A stretch of DNA of 64,000 nt from Sipunculus nudus (Eukaryota; Annelida; Sipuncula; Golfingiida; Sipunculidae), in NCBI GenBank assembly GCA_026874595.1, contig CM049314.1:12516729-12580728 (forward strand). The letters run 5' to 3'. Positions within the stretch are counted from its first letter, which is position 1. Each line of letters opens with the position of its first letter. The notes beneath the pieces were generated by a model. That model searched no databases. It was not told the origin of the DNA and saw only the letters and a list, made by a program, of their open reading frames with translations. The position numbers were made by a program, and so were the translations under genes. Positions 23,881-35,797 of the stretch are shown piece by piece.

Positions 23881-26035
23881 CAACATGATATTTAAATTCT
23901 TATATTTCGTCTTAAAATGTATTCATTAGGCAAAAAAATAAGATAATAATGTTTGGTTCTCAGGCACTTTTCAGGCATTTTTTTTATCGGAAATAAATGC
24001 GGGCGGGTGGTTTTTGTTTTAAATTTTCTTTGTAGCCTATGTTTCGATAAACATGTGAAATAATAAGAGAAAAGCATGATAATAACAGATTTATTTTGCT
24101 TAACAAATTAAAACACTACAAAAAAAAAGAATTTTATCAACATAGTAGGCCCATGATTTTATCTTCTTGAAAGAAATGTCTGAGCGGCTGGAAAGTTTAT
24201 AGGTTTCGCTACGTTTCGCTCTCAACGATGTTAACGAGTCCAAGGGCAGTATCAGGGGGATGCCGCAGGGGGCCATGACACCTCCTAGTTTAGCATGCGT
24301 GTTATATTGAGGACAAACCTTCGACACCAAATATATATCTGCTGAGAAAATTGAAGTAGGCCCACGGCCACGTAATTTACAAAACATGAAACTGTCAGTT
24401 AATTCATCAACAAGTTTCATGACTGTACATTTTACATCTAGGGGTAGCAATTTAGGCCTATACATAGAATGAGACCTATCTCGAGGACGTTTTTTCTCAA
24501 ATTGTTATGGAATAAGAAACTGAATGAATAGCCCATAAGAATGAACTCCTCAATTGCTTTTTTTTCAGTGACTTGCGCAATGTGGAGTCCATAGATTGCA
24601 CCTGCAGTTAATTGTGATTATAACACTCCACGCACAACTGTGAGATTTAACATATATCTACTGATTAATGTTCAGTACATCTATGTGTATTGTATATTTG
24701 ACCATGGACTAGAAAACATTACCGTTCTGTTCTCAGCCCTATTATGCACCAAGGAAGTTAAAATATGAACATAATAGTACACAGGCCTAAAGCCTTATAC
24801 AAGACTGCCACGAAATGCAAGATGTCTACCGGGGCTGTTAATGCTTCAATTCTCTCTGGACAAATAATATCAGTTATTGATGTTACAGGTGCTTCATGCT
24901 TTCCAGAATGGTTATTTTTTATTACAGGCCTTTCGACATACAACATTTTGAACATTGGTTTATTAAAACCATAGCCAAGTTTTATTCAATTTCCTTTCTA
25001 AGAGTAACAGATCGTATCGTGCTATAACCCCAGTTAGCCCTTTGGTGGGCCGGCGACGCAACAGAAACCTGAAACCTGTTGCGTCGCCGTCGGCGGCTAC
25101 TGAAGTAAATGAGTGCCCCCCCCCCCCCAAAAAAAAAAAAGTTAACCGCTTTTTGACAAATATTTCCTCGGGGACAGATAAATCGAATTAATTGAAAATT
25201 ATCATACAGTAACCTTAGTGTATCATCAGCAAGCCTGCAAAATATATAAAAGTTTTGAAGGAAATTATGCATTCAAGTATTGTCAAATTCAAACAGCATG
25301 TAAAGAAATCCGATATTAGTGCTGTGCAATGTGACCATCATGTTCATTTAAGATGCCTGGTGTTGGCACGTGCACGTCTAAAAATAGCCTGTCTGGTTGT
25401 CAAGTCTTTTGATTTTTTTTATTGTCGTCTGTTACCAAAATCAGTTCTGTATAGGCGTATTTCTTGGCATATTGTTTTATGGATATCAAGTTTTTGTTTT
25501 CCTGGATAAAACGGCCACGTTGCATTGATGATTAATATTAGAAACAGACATAAACAATAAATAACTGTAAAAATGATGTGAAAATAAATAATTCAAATGC
25601 AAGAATAAGCCTCTTAATTACAAAACTCTGTTATGTGTACATGTAAATCACTAAAAATGAAATGAAAATTCGCTACGTTATACATGTTGTCAGTAGCCAG
25701 CCTATATATGATGAAGTATATGCGTGCATGTTAATTTGTTCTCAGGAATTCCCAAAATGTTCCATGCCCATGGTGCAATGCGCATATGTGATTCTACTTA
25801 ATAATTTATTTTTCATTCCACACATATTGATACTAATATATTCTCCCAACTGTTTTAGAAAAGATCATGCAAGCCGATTAAAGGGGTCATATGCAAGCAG
25901 AAAGGTATGAAGTTTTACAAACGGAAAACAATTTTCTTGTCTGTAGAAGGGTGTCCGTGCAGCATTGTTTCAGCCTCTGGTTGGGAATGGCTAATTTTGT
26001 TCATTTGTGTCAAAGTGTCGTTACAATCAAGACAA
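23881..26035. other. Intergenic stretch between MPI and SLC5 relic 1
   Basis: AT-rich. It holds a short C/A homopolymer junction near 25115-25140 and an inverted repeat near 25050-25095 (CGGCGACGCAACAGAAACC followed by GGTTGCGTCGCCGTCGG after pairing of strands). The short ORFs here have no recognisable content. Confidence 0.5.
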
Positions 26036-26695
26036 AAATCCAACGCCTCCTTGTGGCGTGACCCCAGTCAGCAGACGATTACGCCGAAAATTATGGTTGG
26101 TGTAAATCCTATCAGGGTGTACCACTTATAAGAAACGCTGTTTTGGATTGGGAACGATTTTGGTAAAGCTGGTTCGTTGTCCTTCGGAATCTACTGCGAA
26201 GGCTCGGGAATTGCACCAAGATCAATGCACGTTTTGATTAAAGTTGCTGTCAACCGGATTTATATTATCCCACACTGAAGCGTGTCCGTCCACAAACCGT
26301 CTTGGACCCACCTAGGGTGGCATTAAAGGTACATAATGCAGCAAAAAGTAAGATGCATCCCCATATAGGGAGTCCAGTAGTTTGACTAAGGCAATGCAAG
26401 GAGCATACAGCGGCATTGATGAAAAAAGTTTCATCTGCAACAGAGCGACCAAAGAGCATACGATTCGAACTTATTTGCAGTAGCGCAAATTCAGGTACTC
26501 AAAGACGCTTGTGAGTACAAGACAGCGGAATATAGGATTGTAAAATGTACAAGAAACGACGATGGCGATTGCGTACCCAATGGCCTCGAAAGAGAAATAC
26601 ATTCCGTAGGCATATGTCTCAGCAGGGACACCTTGTATAAAAATGGCTGATAGAAGGCTCACTATACTAGTGATGCTGACAGATGTCCCTGCCTC
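26036..26695 (-). pseudogene. SLC5 transporter pseudogene 1 (internal deletion)
   Basis: Minus-strand relic closely related to the gene at 29220-31058. The part at 26265-26690 matches residues about 55-190, including LLSAIFIQGVPAETYAYGM, TSVFEYLNLRYCK and TTGLPIWGCILLF. The part at 26150-26265 continues to the loop near residue 230. It then jumps to sequence matching the last membrane segment and cytoplasmic tail start (26036-26145). About 880 bp are missing relative to the intact gene. The N-terminal 50 or so codons, most of the symporter core and the tail are gone. Frameshifts (after TTLGGSKTV) and a CGRTRF substitution for the WTDTL stretch confirm decay. It cannot code a working carrier. 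Confidence 0.9.
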
Positions 26696-26699
26696 ACAT

Positions 26700-28005
26700 C
26701 AGATATTTGGGGGTAGTTCAAGCTAAGTTAATAATATCTCGCATACTGAACTATTTCACCGAAAATGAATGTAAGCGTTAATATTCCATTGTCTGAATTA
26801 GGATACATTCTAAAAATCATTTGCAAAAAACAATTGGACATGGACAAATTATGCTTGGACGGGGACCCTGAATACAGCAGCATACATCCCGGTCTTCTAA
26901 TTGCATATTGTTTAAATCTTCACTTTAGGGCAGTGTCGATTGTGAACAGCCTGTTAGGGTAAAACAGATGCCGCGATTCAAAGCATTACACAACTCATTA
27001 AATATGATGTAAAATCTGTTTAAAAAACTCTTGTTTAAATTTTATGTTATGGACCTTGTGGTCATGTTAGTATACAGCTTGTTAGACGTGTTTCATTTCA
27101 GTTACTTGTTTCTCCTCCACAGCTCGTCTATCAGCCAGCGGTCTTTATCATGTATTTTCTTAGTTTATTGTAAAAGAAATCTTGTGGGATATGGGATTTA
27201 TATCTTTATCTTCATTTGCTACCGATTGCACTTTCCTCTTTACCTTTTTTATTTAATGACCTTTATACAATGAGCAAGTCATCTAATGGGGAATATAAAT
27301 AGTTTTTTCCCGTCAGGTTGTTAGGCAGCACGAAGTGTTTTTTTTCAGATATTTGCATTCTAAGTTTAAGTCCAAGCTGTGTTTCAACATTAATTTTTTT
27401 CTGTTGTGACACAGATAAGAAAGCACAATGTAGCTTAAAACAGTCCAAAACTGTTGTGTTCCTTTATTGGGCTGTGAAATTCATGTTTTCTGTAGAATTC
27501 TTTCTTTATGCATGTTAACCTCGAATACATAAATGCACCGGAATCATATCTGAACATATAAGAGGCCTGTAAAATTGGAAGAATGAGAATATATAATTAA
27601 TTTTACATTATGTAGACTAAAATGCCAACACGCTTATACAGAGGATTCAATAGCACATTCTCAGAAACAAGTACCAGATTTTTTACCTGTGTTTTTTTAT
27701 TTGTTTCTAAATAGTACTCACACATACACATGGCTTTACACGGTCTTTTCTCCGATTAAACGACATAACTATGTGAATCAAATTCTCTAAAGATCGTTAT
27801 GGACCTTCCTACGGATAAACACTTGGTATTTATACTATGGGTCTTTCTGGATTGTCTTATCCAGGTTCCCGATTCACATAACCTTTTTAACATCCAAATT
27901 GAATTTTATTTATATTTTCAAATAACGCATGTCGATTGGAAGTTTTTTTTCTAGTTAATCCTGACAAAATCCGTTCTCTGTCTATTTCCTTCCTTTTCCC
28001 CCTTT
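26700..28005. other. Intergenic stretch, nothing recognised
   Basis: AT-rich, no coding, RNA or repeat structure that I can support. Confidence 0.5.
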
Positions 28006-28007
28006 TG

Positions 28008-28815
28008 TCCGCCCTCACCTAAACCGTTTCGACTTCGATACTGTCTACTTCCTTACTTAACCCATTGATAACTCCTTCCTTCCTTACTATTTCCTCTCTT
28101 TAACCGTTTCTACTTCAATACTGTCTACTTCCTTACTTAACACATTGTTACTTCCTTACTGTCCATTTCCCTATTTAAACCGTTTCTTCTTCGATACTGT
28201 CTACTTCCTTACTTAACACATTGTTACTTCCTTACTGTCCATTTCCTCACTTAAACCGTTTCTACTTCGTTACTGTCTACTTCCTTACTTAACACATTGT
28301 TACTTCCTTACTGTCCATTTCCTCACTTAAACCGTTTCTACTTCGTTACTGTCTACTTCCTTACTTAACACATTGTTACCTCCTTACTTCCTTACTGTCC
28401 ATTTCCTCACTTAAACCGTTTCTTCTTCGATACTGTCTACTTCCTTACTTAACCCATTGTTCCCTACTTACTTCCTTACTGTCCATTTCCTAACTTAAAC
28501 CGTTTCTACTTCGTTACTGTCTACTTCCTTACTTAACCCATTTTTACTTCCTTACTGTCCATTTCCCTATTTAAACCGTTTCTTCTTCGATACTGTCTAC
28601 TTCCTTACTTAACACATTGTTACTTCCTTACTGTCCATTTCCTCACTTAAACCGTTTCTACTTCGTTACTGTCTACTTCCTTACTTAACACATTGTTACT
28701 TCCTTACTGTCCATTTCCTCACTTAAACCGTTTCTACTTCGTTACTGTCTACTTCCTTACTTAACACATTGCTACTTCCTTACTGTCTATTTCCCCTCTT
28801 AAACCGTTTTAACAT
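28008..28815. repeat. 76-bp pyrimidine-rich tandem array, about 10 units
   Basis: Units of about 76 bp built from CCGTTTCTACTTCGATACTG, CTACTTCCTTACTTAACACA and TTGTTACTTCCTTACTGTCC. The plus strand is strongly C/T biased, so the purines are all on the other strand. Some units carry small insertions (for example near 28378). It lies about 400 bp downstream (transcript sense) of the SLC5 gene at 29220. Confidence 0.95.
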
Positions 28816-29219
28816 CCATACTTCTCTTACTCAAACCATATATTATGATAGGCATGCCGGTAGGCACGCTTAATTGTTAATGGCTGATATTTGATTTCCT
28901 GCGTTATATCGAAAGGGATATACAAGACTAATGTAAACCTTAGATATGAATATCCAAGTATGAATTATTATAAAGTCTATTTTTTTTTCTGGTTTCACGG
29001 AAATTAATTCATGAATATTCACAATATGTCATGTATAAATGTCGGTTTCTTCATATATCAGAAAATATGCATATAGTCATTCAACAAACTAATGATCTTA
29101 ATGCCAAATGTAAAAATAGGTCAATATGTCATGCTGTCCAAGTCCAAGAGACATAATGCTCGAAGCAATTTAAATGAATTGAATTAAATACAAACAGCGG
29201 CCACTATTTTTGTGCATCA

Positions 29220-31058
29220 CTAAGACAAAATCCGCTTGTCAGTAGGACGTTCGTTAAGCATCATATCTGCTTCAGGCTGAGAGCGCCCATCACTGCGAGT
29301 AGCAGAAGTATTGTCACTGACATCACGACAACAATCCGGGCTGTGCATCCGACATGAAAACAAAAGTTCTTTTCTCACCTTCCTCCTTGTGGCCCAACCA
29401 CCGGTCAGCAGACTTACGATAATGCCAAAAGTAATTGTTGGTATGATACCTATCAGGGTATACCATTTATAGGATACTTGATAGAGCTTTCCTATACCAG
29501 TTATTGCTGTGGCCGCCGTGGTTGGAAGATGAGCTAAGTCGGTGGCATTATTTATAACAGTTGTAATCTCCGAAGCATTATGGACAGCAAAAACTACCGT
29601 AGTATTCTGAAGAAGGCATAGATGGGTGCTGACGGGCAGAGTCTGATGAAGTGTCTTCGGAGTACTTAAATTACCAAACACTACCCATCCAAGCATTGCA
29701 ATCCCACTTATTAACCCAGCAACTGCACCTTTGGAATTTGCAAAAGGCATGAACAAACCCATAGTAAATATCCCTAGAACAGGTGCTCCGCCTAACGTCT
29801 GTGCAGAAGTAGAAAGCTGCAGAACCAATTTTCCAGTCCGCGAAGCTAATATTGACAAGCACATCATGAAAATACCGATAAGAAATACGGTGACTTTGGC
29901 TATTATAGTAGCCTGCTTTTCTGTCATGGGCTTCTTTGTAATTTTCAGTTTCATTGGCTTAAGAAAGTCCTCAAGAAGGATAAGGGCAAGGCTATTCTGT
30001 ACTGAACTCATAGAACTAAGTGCTGCGCTAAGAACGCTGGACAAGAACACACCAGCCATCCCAGGGTGATTTTGGAAAACGTCCAAAACGAGGAGAGCCA
30101 GGGTTTGATCCCGTGAACTTATTCTGCCAGAGACGTAGGGATCACATCCTTGGTAATACGCGTACGCCACCACTCCAAGAATCGTGACGAGGACCATCAA
30201 TATAGCCTCGATAGGTATAGCACCAAGCATAGCCAGTCTGGCTTTGTTTAGAGTTTTAACACTGCAGAATCGCTGAACGGCAAATTGGCCGGTAGCATAC
30301 ATTGACATAAAAAACGGAAAGTCTCCAATAAGCCAGTTCCAAATAGTATGTCTCTCCAGTGGGTTCGGAACGATTTTGGTAAAGCTGGTCCGTTGTCCTT
30401 CAGAAGCTATAGCCAAAGCTCGCGAAATTCCGCCAAGATCAATACACGTTTTGATTAAAGTTGCTGCTAACCCGATAAACATTATCCCACACTGAAGTGT
30501 GTCCGTCCACAAAACCGTCTTGAACCCACCTAGGGTTGTATAAAAAGTACATAAAACAGCAAAAATTATGATGGATCCCCATATAGGGAGTCCAGTAGCT
30601 TGGCTGATGGCAATGCAAGGAGCGTACAACGCGACTGACGAGTAAAGTGCCATCTGCAACATAGCGATGAATGAGCAGACAATACGAACCTCCTTGCAGA
30701 AGCGCAGCTCTAGATACTCGTACACGCTCGTTAAGCCAAGATGGTGGTACACCGGATGATAAAACATACAAGACACAACGATGGCCATTGCATATCCAAT
30801 GGCTTCGAATGAGTAATACATGCCATACCCGTATGTCTCAACGGGTACACTCTGTATAAAGATGGCTGACAGAAGACTCACGACCAATGATGCAGCCACG
30901 GGGAGTAATCCCATGTTCCGCCCGCCCATCAGGTACTCGGCAGTGTTCGCCCGTCTCCTGTTCTTTATCGCAAAGTATATACCAATGGCAGCACTGACTG
31001 CTAGACTGGCACAGAACACGAAATAATCTGCCCAGTGAAAGCGACGTTCTTCCTCCAT
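29220..31058 (-). CDS. SLC5 sodium-coupled transporter, single exon (copy A)
   Basis: 612-codon uninterrupted gene for a sodium:solute symporter of the SLC5A5/6/8/12 clade (iodide, multivitamin, monocarboxylate). Vertebrate relatives are 610-640 residues with about 13 membrane segments, and the same pattern is visible here, from about 9-30 to about 530-553. Hallmarks: SVYEYLELRF (111-120), TTLGGFKTVLWTD (174-186), QRFCSVK (262-268), DQTLALLVLDVF (317-328) and LSAALSSMSSVQNS (343-356), whose Ser348/Ser349 align with the Na2 sodium-site Ser/Thr of NIS. Copies B and C have Ser-Thr there. Three N-glycosylation sequons (485, 494, 504) lie in the last large extracellular loop, and LLTGG (550-554) ends the last helix. 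The start is chosen because MEEERRFHWADY aligns with both paralogues. The substrate cannot be told from sequence. It has no introns, unlike vertebrate orthologues. Confidence 0.95.
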   Translation of the reverse strand: MEEERRFHWADYFVFCASLAVSAAIGIYFAIKNRRRANTAEYLMGGRNMGLLPVAASLVVSLLSAIFIQSVPVETYGYGMYYSFEAIGYAMAIVVSCMFYHPVYHHLGLTSVYEYLELRFCKEVRIVCSFIAMLQMALYSSVALYAPCIAISQATGLPIWGSIIIFAVLCTFYTTLGGFKTVLWTDTLQCGIMFIGLAATLIKTCIDLGGISRALAIASEGQRTSFTKIVPNPLERHTIWNWLIGDFPFFMSMYATGQFAVQRFCSVKTLNKARLAMLGAIPIEAILMVLVTILGVVAYAYYQGCDPYVSGRISSRDQTLALLVLDVFQNHPGMAGVFLSSVLSAALSSMSSVQNSLALILLEDFLKPMKLKITKKPMTEKQATIIAKVTVFLIGIFMMCLSILASRTGKLVLQLSTSAQTLGGAPVLGIFTMGLFMPFANSKGAVAGLISGIAMLGWVVFGNLSTPKTLHQTLPVSTHLCLLQNTTVVFAVHNASEITTVINNATDLAHLPTTAATAITGIGKLYQVSYKWYTLIGIIPTITFGIIVSLLTGGWATRRKVRKELLFSCRMHSPDCCRDVSDNTSATRSDGRSQPEADMMLNERPTDKRILS

Positions 31059-31650
31059 ATTTTACTGTCTCAGCAAATCCAAGTTTAACGTTTGTAGTAG
31101 GCGTGTTTCAAGGGACACTCGAACAGATGAAGTGTTAGTTTGTGTTACTATTCAACGATTTCTAACACAGTCACACGCTGGTTAATTTCAATGCCGAGTG
31201 CACTGAGCCCCCGGTGTCTATTGACAACATGTGCGGTAAAGCGTAACGTCCACTTGCACGATTGACTGATTTGTTACACATTGTACAGGTCAAGACGTTG
31301 ATTCATTAAACTGTTTTGAGACAGGCTTAAAAAGCAGGATGAAATTGTGATGTGTGTTTCAGCAATTCATGGTTTTTCTTTGAAGCATGAAGGGACAACG
31401 GTGTCATGAGCACCCTGAAGGTCAGATGGGCACATATTTTATGCATTAGGCCTAGAATTATCCAGGCAACAACATCTAGGGAGTTTTTAGGCAAATCTCT
31501 TTGAAAACCAGAAATTATGTCATGGTGCACAGGCTATATTCTATGCGCTTTGAGCCAAAGAAATATGAATCTGAGCACCCAGACAGACAGGTACAAATTG
31601 TATCTATTTTGCTTTACTAGGGAGGTCCTAAATTAAGTAAATTAATTTTT
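31059..31650. other. Upstream flank of SLC5 copy A
   Basis: Presumed promoter side of copy A. No clear TATA box. A weak acceptor-like GAGACAG lies a few bases before the ATG on the minus strand, so a 5' UTR intron cannot be excluded. Nothing else is supported. Confidence 0.35.
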
Positions 31651-32960
31651 GGCTCAGCTGACTGTAAGTCATTCGAGCTTTAGCGATCACTCTTTTTCCG
31701 TCGTCCGTCCGGCCATCCGGCCGTCTGTCCGTTAACAAGGCACAAATCGTAACAGCTGGACCTGGAATCATCTTACTTTACATCCAAAGGGGTGCATGAA
31801 AAATTTCCTTGGAAACCTGGAACTAGGACTCTGTTACCCATTTTCTTCAAGCTATGGGGCTCCGAAGTACCCCCCAGAATAATGAAAAATTTGATACAAA
31901 ACTCAAGTATCTGAACAACTAATGTATTGATCACCATGATTCCATGTATTGATATTGACCTTTGAGAGTACCATAAAGTTCTGCAGACTGGTGGCGCCAC
32001 CTTTATTTTTTCAATTTTTTACGATTTTTTTTTCTCTTTTTTTTTGATACTTTGAAAGATGTGGTGATCTGTTTACAGGGCACAAATCGTAACCGCTGGA
32101 CCTGGAATCTTCTCACTTTACAACCAGAGAGGTCCATGAAAAGTCTTCTTGGAAACCTAAAATTAGGTCTCTGTTACCCATATTCTTTAAGCTATGGGGC
32201 TCCGAAGTATCCCCCAGAATAATGAAAAATTTGAAACAAAAGCTGTGTATCTGAACAAATTATGCATTGATCACCATGATTCTTTGCATGGATATTGATC
32301 ATCGAGTGTTTCATCAGTTTTGCAGTCTGGTGGCACCACCTGTATTTTTCCGATTTTTTAACCATTTTTTTCTCTATTTTAGAGACCTCAAAAGATGCGA
32401 TCATCTGTTAACAGGGCACAAATCGTAACGACTGAACCTAGAATTTTATTTCTTGACATGCAGGGAGGTCCATGAAAAGTCTGCATGGAGACCTGAATGT
32501 AGGTCTCTGTTACCCATGCCCATTCAGCTATGGGGCTCAGAAGTATCCCCCAGAATAATGAAAAATTTGATACAAAAGCTCAAGTATCTGAATAACTAAT
32601 GCATTGATCACCATGATTTTTTGCATGGATATTCATCGTGGAATTTTTCATCAGTTTCTGCAAACTAGTGGCGCCACCTGTATTTTTTTCGATTTTTTTT
32701 TACTATTTCTTAATCTATTTTTTAGACATAAAAGGATGCGGTCATCTGTTAACAGGGCTCAAAGTTTAACAACCAGACCTAGAATCTTCTCACTTTACAA
32801 CCAGAGAGGTACACGAAAAAACTCCATGGAAACCTGAAAAAAAATGGTCTCTGTTACCCATATTCTCGGAGCTATTGGGCTTATAAGCACACCCCATCAT
32901 AATTAAAATTTTGATACAAAAGCAGGGCACGAATCATAAACAATGGACCTGGAATCTTTT
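31651..32960 (-). repeat. Compound dispersed element with tandem cores of about 339 bp
   Basis: Reverse-orientation relative of the 3657 element. It opens with GGCTCAGCTGACTGTAAGTC and a CGTCCGTCCGGCCATCCGG microsatellite-like stretch. Cores follow with boxes at 31990, 32329 and 32667 (steps of 339 and 338 bp). Each core carries GGGCACAAATCGTAAC, GTCTCTGTTACCCAT, CTATGGGGCTC and the GGTGGCGCCACC-type box. Confidence 0.8.
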
Positions 32961-33458
32961 AACCTAAAATCCAGGGAGGTCTCTGAAAAGGAAAAATAAT
33001 TTTTTTTTTCGATAAACAACATAGGTCCGACAGCTTCAATGCTTGGGAAATATCATAGATATAACGACTGTATAAAGAAGCATTCTACCGTGAAATTATA
33101 AGAAAGATACTTTGTATTAGTTGCAGCTCAGGCGACATCCTAAAACACGATGTTTATTTAGCGTAGTCAGTGGAGGGTATAGTCCAAGGCATGTTAACAG
33201 ACACATGCGTTATTTGTATACACATGCATATGTCGATGAAAGTCTCTTGTACGCGAAACGTATAGCTGCCAATGTGAAAAAGATAGGCCCAGAAAAATAT
33301 ATTCCAACAGTATTAAATTTTTGGTGGGTTAAGTACTGTAAATGGTCATGAACATGCAGGTCTGATGCGAAACTGACAACTCTACCAGATAAAAAGAAAG
33401 CAGGTTGATATATTTCGATGAAAGCGTTTAGCAGGAAAACACTTCAGCCTGGGTATGT

Positions 33459-34040
33459 ACGCCCCGACTACAGATTCTTGTTTGTTATCAATTTAAAGGT
33501 GTACTGCTGATATTTTTCAGGGTTTCACCGTCCTAACAGACTAGATCTTAGCAAATAAATGTTATTCCCGCCCCCCAACCCAACCCGTATGATAACTGAG
33601 TTGTGGGGGGTTCTTTTTGAAAAAAAATTATAAAACACATGACTTGGCCAAACTTTGAAACCATTGTAATCATGCAAAGATATATTGGAATGTATAAAAA
33701 TGAACATACCTGTAACCCAGAAAAAAAATTGTCAAACGGTGGACGCATTACTGGACTCAGTGCCCAGTGTTGACCAAACTGACAAGCCCTCGCATTGAAA
33801 GCGGAGTCGTGTGGTCTTTGTACGCTTTTTTCAAACAACCCATAAATCGGCCGAACTATTAACTATTAAACTGTGTCCACTCAGCGAAAAAGTGCTCCCT
33901 ATTAAAAGATTCATGTAGACGTGTTTGGCGCTTGAATATAAAATCTTTACTACCTTTTGACAGAGTAAAATTCCCTAACAGGCGATATAATGGGAATTGG
34001 GTTCAGTGAGGATTACAGCTCGCCTCATGAAAAAGCGTGA
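33459..34040. repeat. Local direct duplication, left copy
   Basis: About 360 bp (to about 33821), with weaker similarity extending further, repeated at 34332-34711 and beyond. Shared phrases include GACTACAGATTCT, TTGTTATCAATTTAAAG, GTGTTGACCAAAC and CTCGCATTGAAAGCGGAGTC. A minus-strand reading has a shared peptide-like stretch (DSAFNARA), but the right copy has a stop just after it, so I do not call a gene. Confidence 0.8.
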
Positions 34041-34331
34041 CAGGCGAAAAATATTTTGCTGAACATTTGTACAGGTCTTGGGTTAAGACATATCAATAGT
34101 CCATTTCATTTTTGAGGTACTTGTAATAAGAATCACCATAAAATATATTTTCTTATAAACCATTATGACTAAAGACCATTCCTTTGTCCCCGTGTGGAAT
34201 CCACCCATTCGTATTTTTTAGTTCCGTCACTCGCAAGGTGAGCTCTTGTTACCGAAGCCTGACAGTGTTTACACATGAAACGCGTACACGTGGACACATA
34301 ACTAACATAAAAGGAGATTCTGGTGGAGGTC

Positions 34332-34920
34332 TGTACACCCTGACTACAGATTCTAGTTTGTTATCAATTTAAAGATGTACTGGTGATATTTTCTTTCATG
34401 TTTCACCGTCCCTACAGACAATGGATCTTACCAAATATGTGACGTCCCCCCCCCCCCCCCCCCCCGATCCCCCTCCCAACCCGAATGATAATTAAGCTTC
34501 TTTTTGAAAAAAAGAACTTCATAAAACGTATGACCTGGCCGAAAATTTGATACCATGGTTATCATGGAAAGATATTTTTGAATGTATAAAAATCAACATT
34601 CCTGTAACCCATAAAAATTCGTCAAACGGTGGTCACATCACTGAACTCGGTGCCCATTGTTGACCAAACAGAAATGCCCTCGCATTGAAAGCGGAGTCGT
34701 ATGGTCTTTGGATTAATACCTTTACTTCCTTTTGAGAAAGAAAATACCTTTAGAGGCGTTACAATGGATCTGGGGGATCAATAGGGATTATAGTGGACCT
34801 GCATGACCGCGTATTGTACGGAAATGCCATTTAGGCAGGACATGCGCTCTGGCTACGGTCTAAATAGGCCAGTGAAAATCCCCGAGGCGCCTCCTGAAGA
34901 AGCGTCACATGCGTTGAGGA
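34332..34920. repeat. Local direct duplication, right copy
   Basis: Second copy of the 33459 unit, about 870 bp away in the same orientation. It carries a poly-C run near 34447-34465. Similarity continues to about 34920 (CGCCTCCTGAAGAAGCGTCA against CGCCTCATGAAAAAGCGTGA). Confidence 0.8.
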
Positions 34921-35797
34921 CCTTGCAGCACAAAATAAATAGAGGCACCTAATAGGGAAATATTAAAATTATTAATTATTCAGCATAATAGGACATAATC
35001 CCGCAAAATTAAACAAACTTGTCCTAGAAGAGCGCACCACCGATACGTCTGCCGAATTTGGAGAGTCAAATCAGAACAGAAGCAGGTAAAACGTGGTCTA
35101 GAAAAAACCCAACTCCGTATTAATTATATAGATTAATAAGACAAATAAGCACCCAGTCAAATTCAGCGTCAGGGACGATGGGCCACTTGTTTAGGGTTTC
35201 AGACCAATGTTTTGCTGCCCCCCGCCCCCCCCCCCCCCCCACTTTTCTGGATCTTGGGACTTGACTTTAGGTTTTGAAACCCTTAAAAAAGGGGAAGGGG
35301 GTCTGGAACCCCTACCCCTCTTTGTTCCGCTTCTGCTCCTAATCAGTTATGCATGTTCCTAATTATTTCTTTAGAAACAGATTCCTTGCCTTACAACATA
35401 TATTTAAATCGTCTTTCATATCTTCTTTATACCACTTTAAAAATACATGTCATCAGATAAAGATCTTCGGAAATCAAAATGCCTCCGTCCCATTCCGTTT
35501 CGCAAATGTAAACATCATTATTGACCAGGTTTTCAAGGTAAACATACCGATGTTTGAATTTCTTGCCACAAGCACAGCGCCACATATTAACTGTAAAATA
35601 ACTTTTCAAGTACTGAAGATATCCCCCTCAAATGTGGCACACAAGATTTACTCATGGTGGGCATGCCTTGTATGTGAATAGGTCTCTTTCACGCTTGACA
35701 CTGTATGACACAGCCTTCCTTAACCTTAACTAATTCTTCTTCCAAAATAAATTTTAACTTTCCTGCTTAATGAGATACACTGAGTTAATAATAGTTA

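Noticed and set aside
24100-24465. 121-codon minus-strand ORF upstream of MPI
   Set aside because: No recognisable domain or splice context; length is within chance for this much AT-rich DNA.
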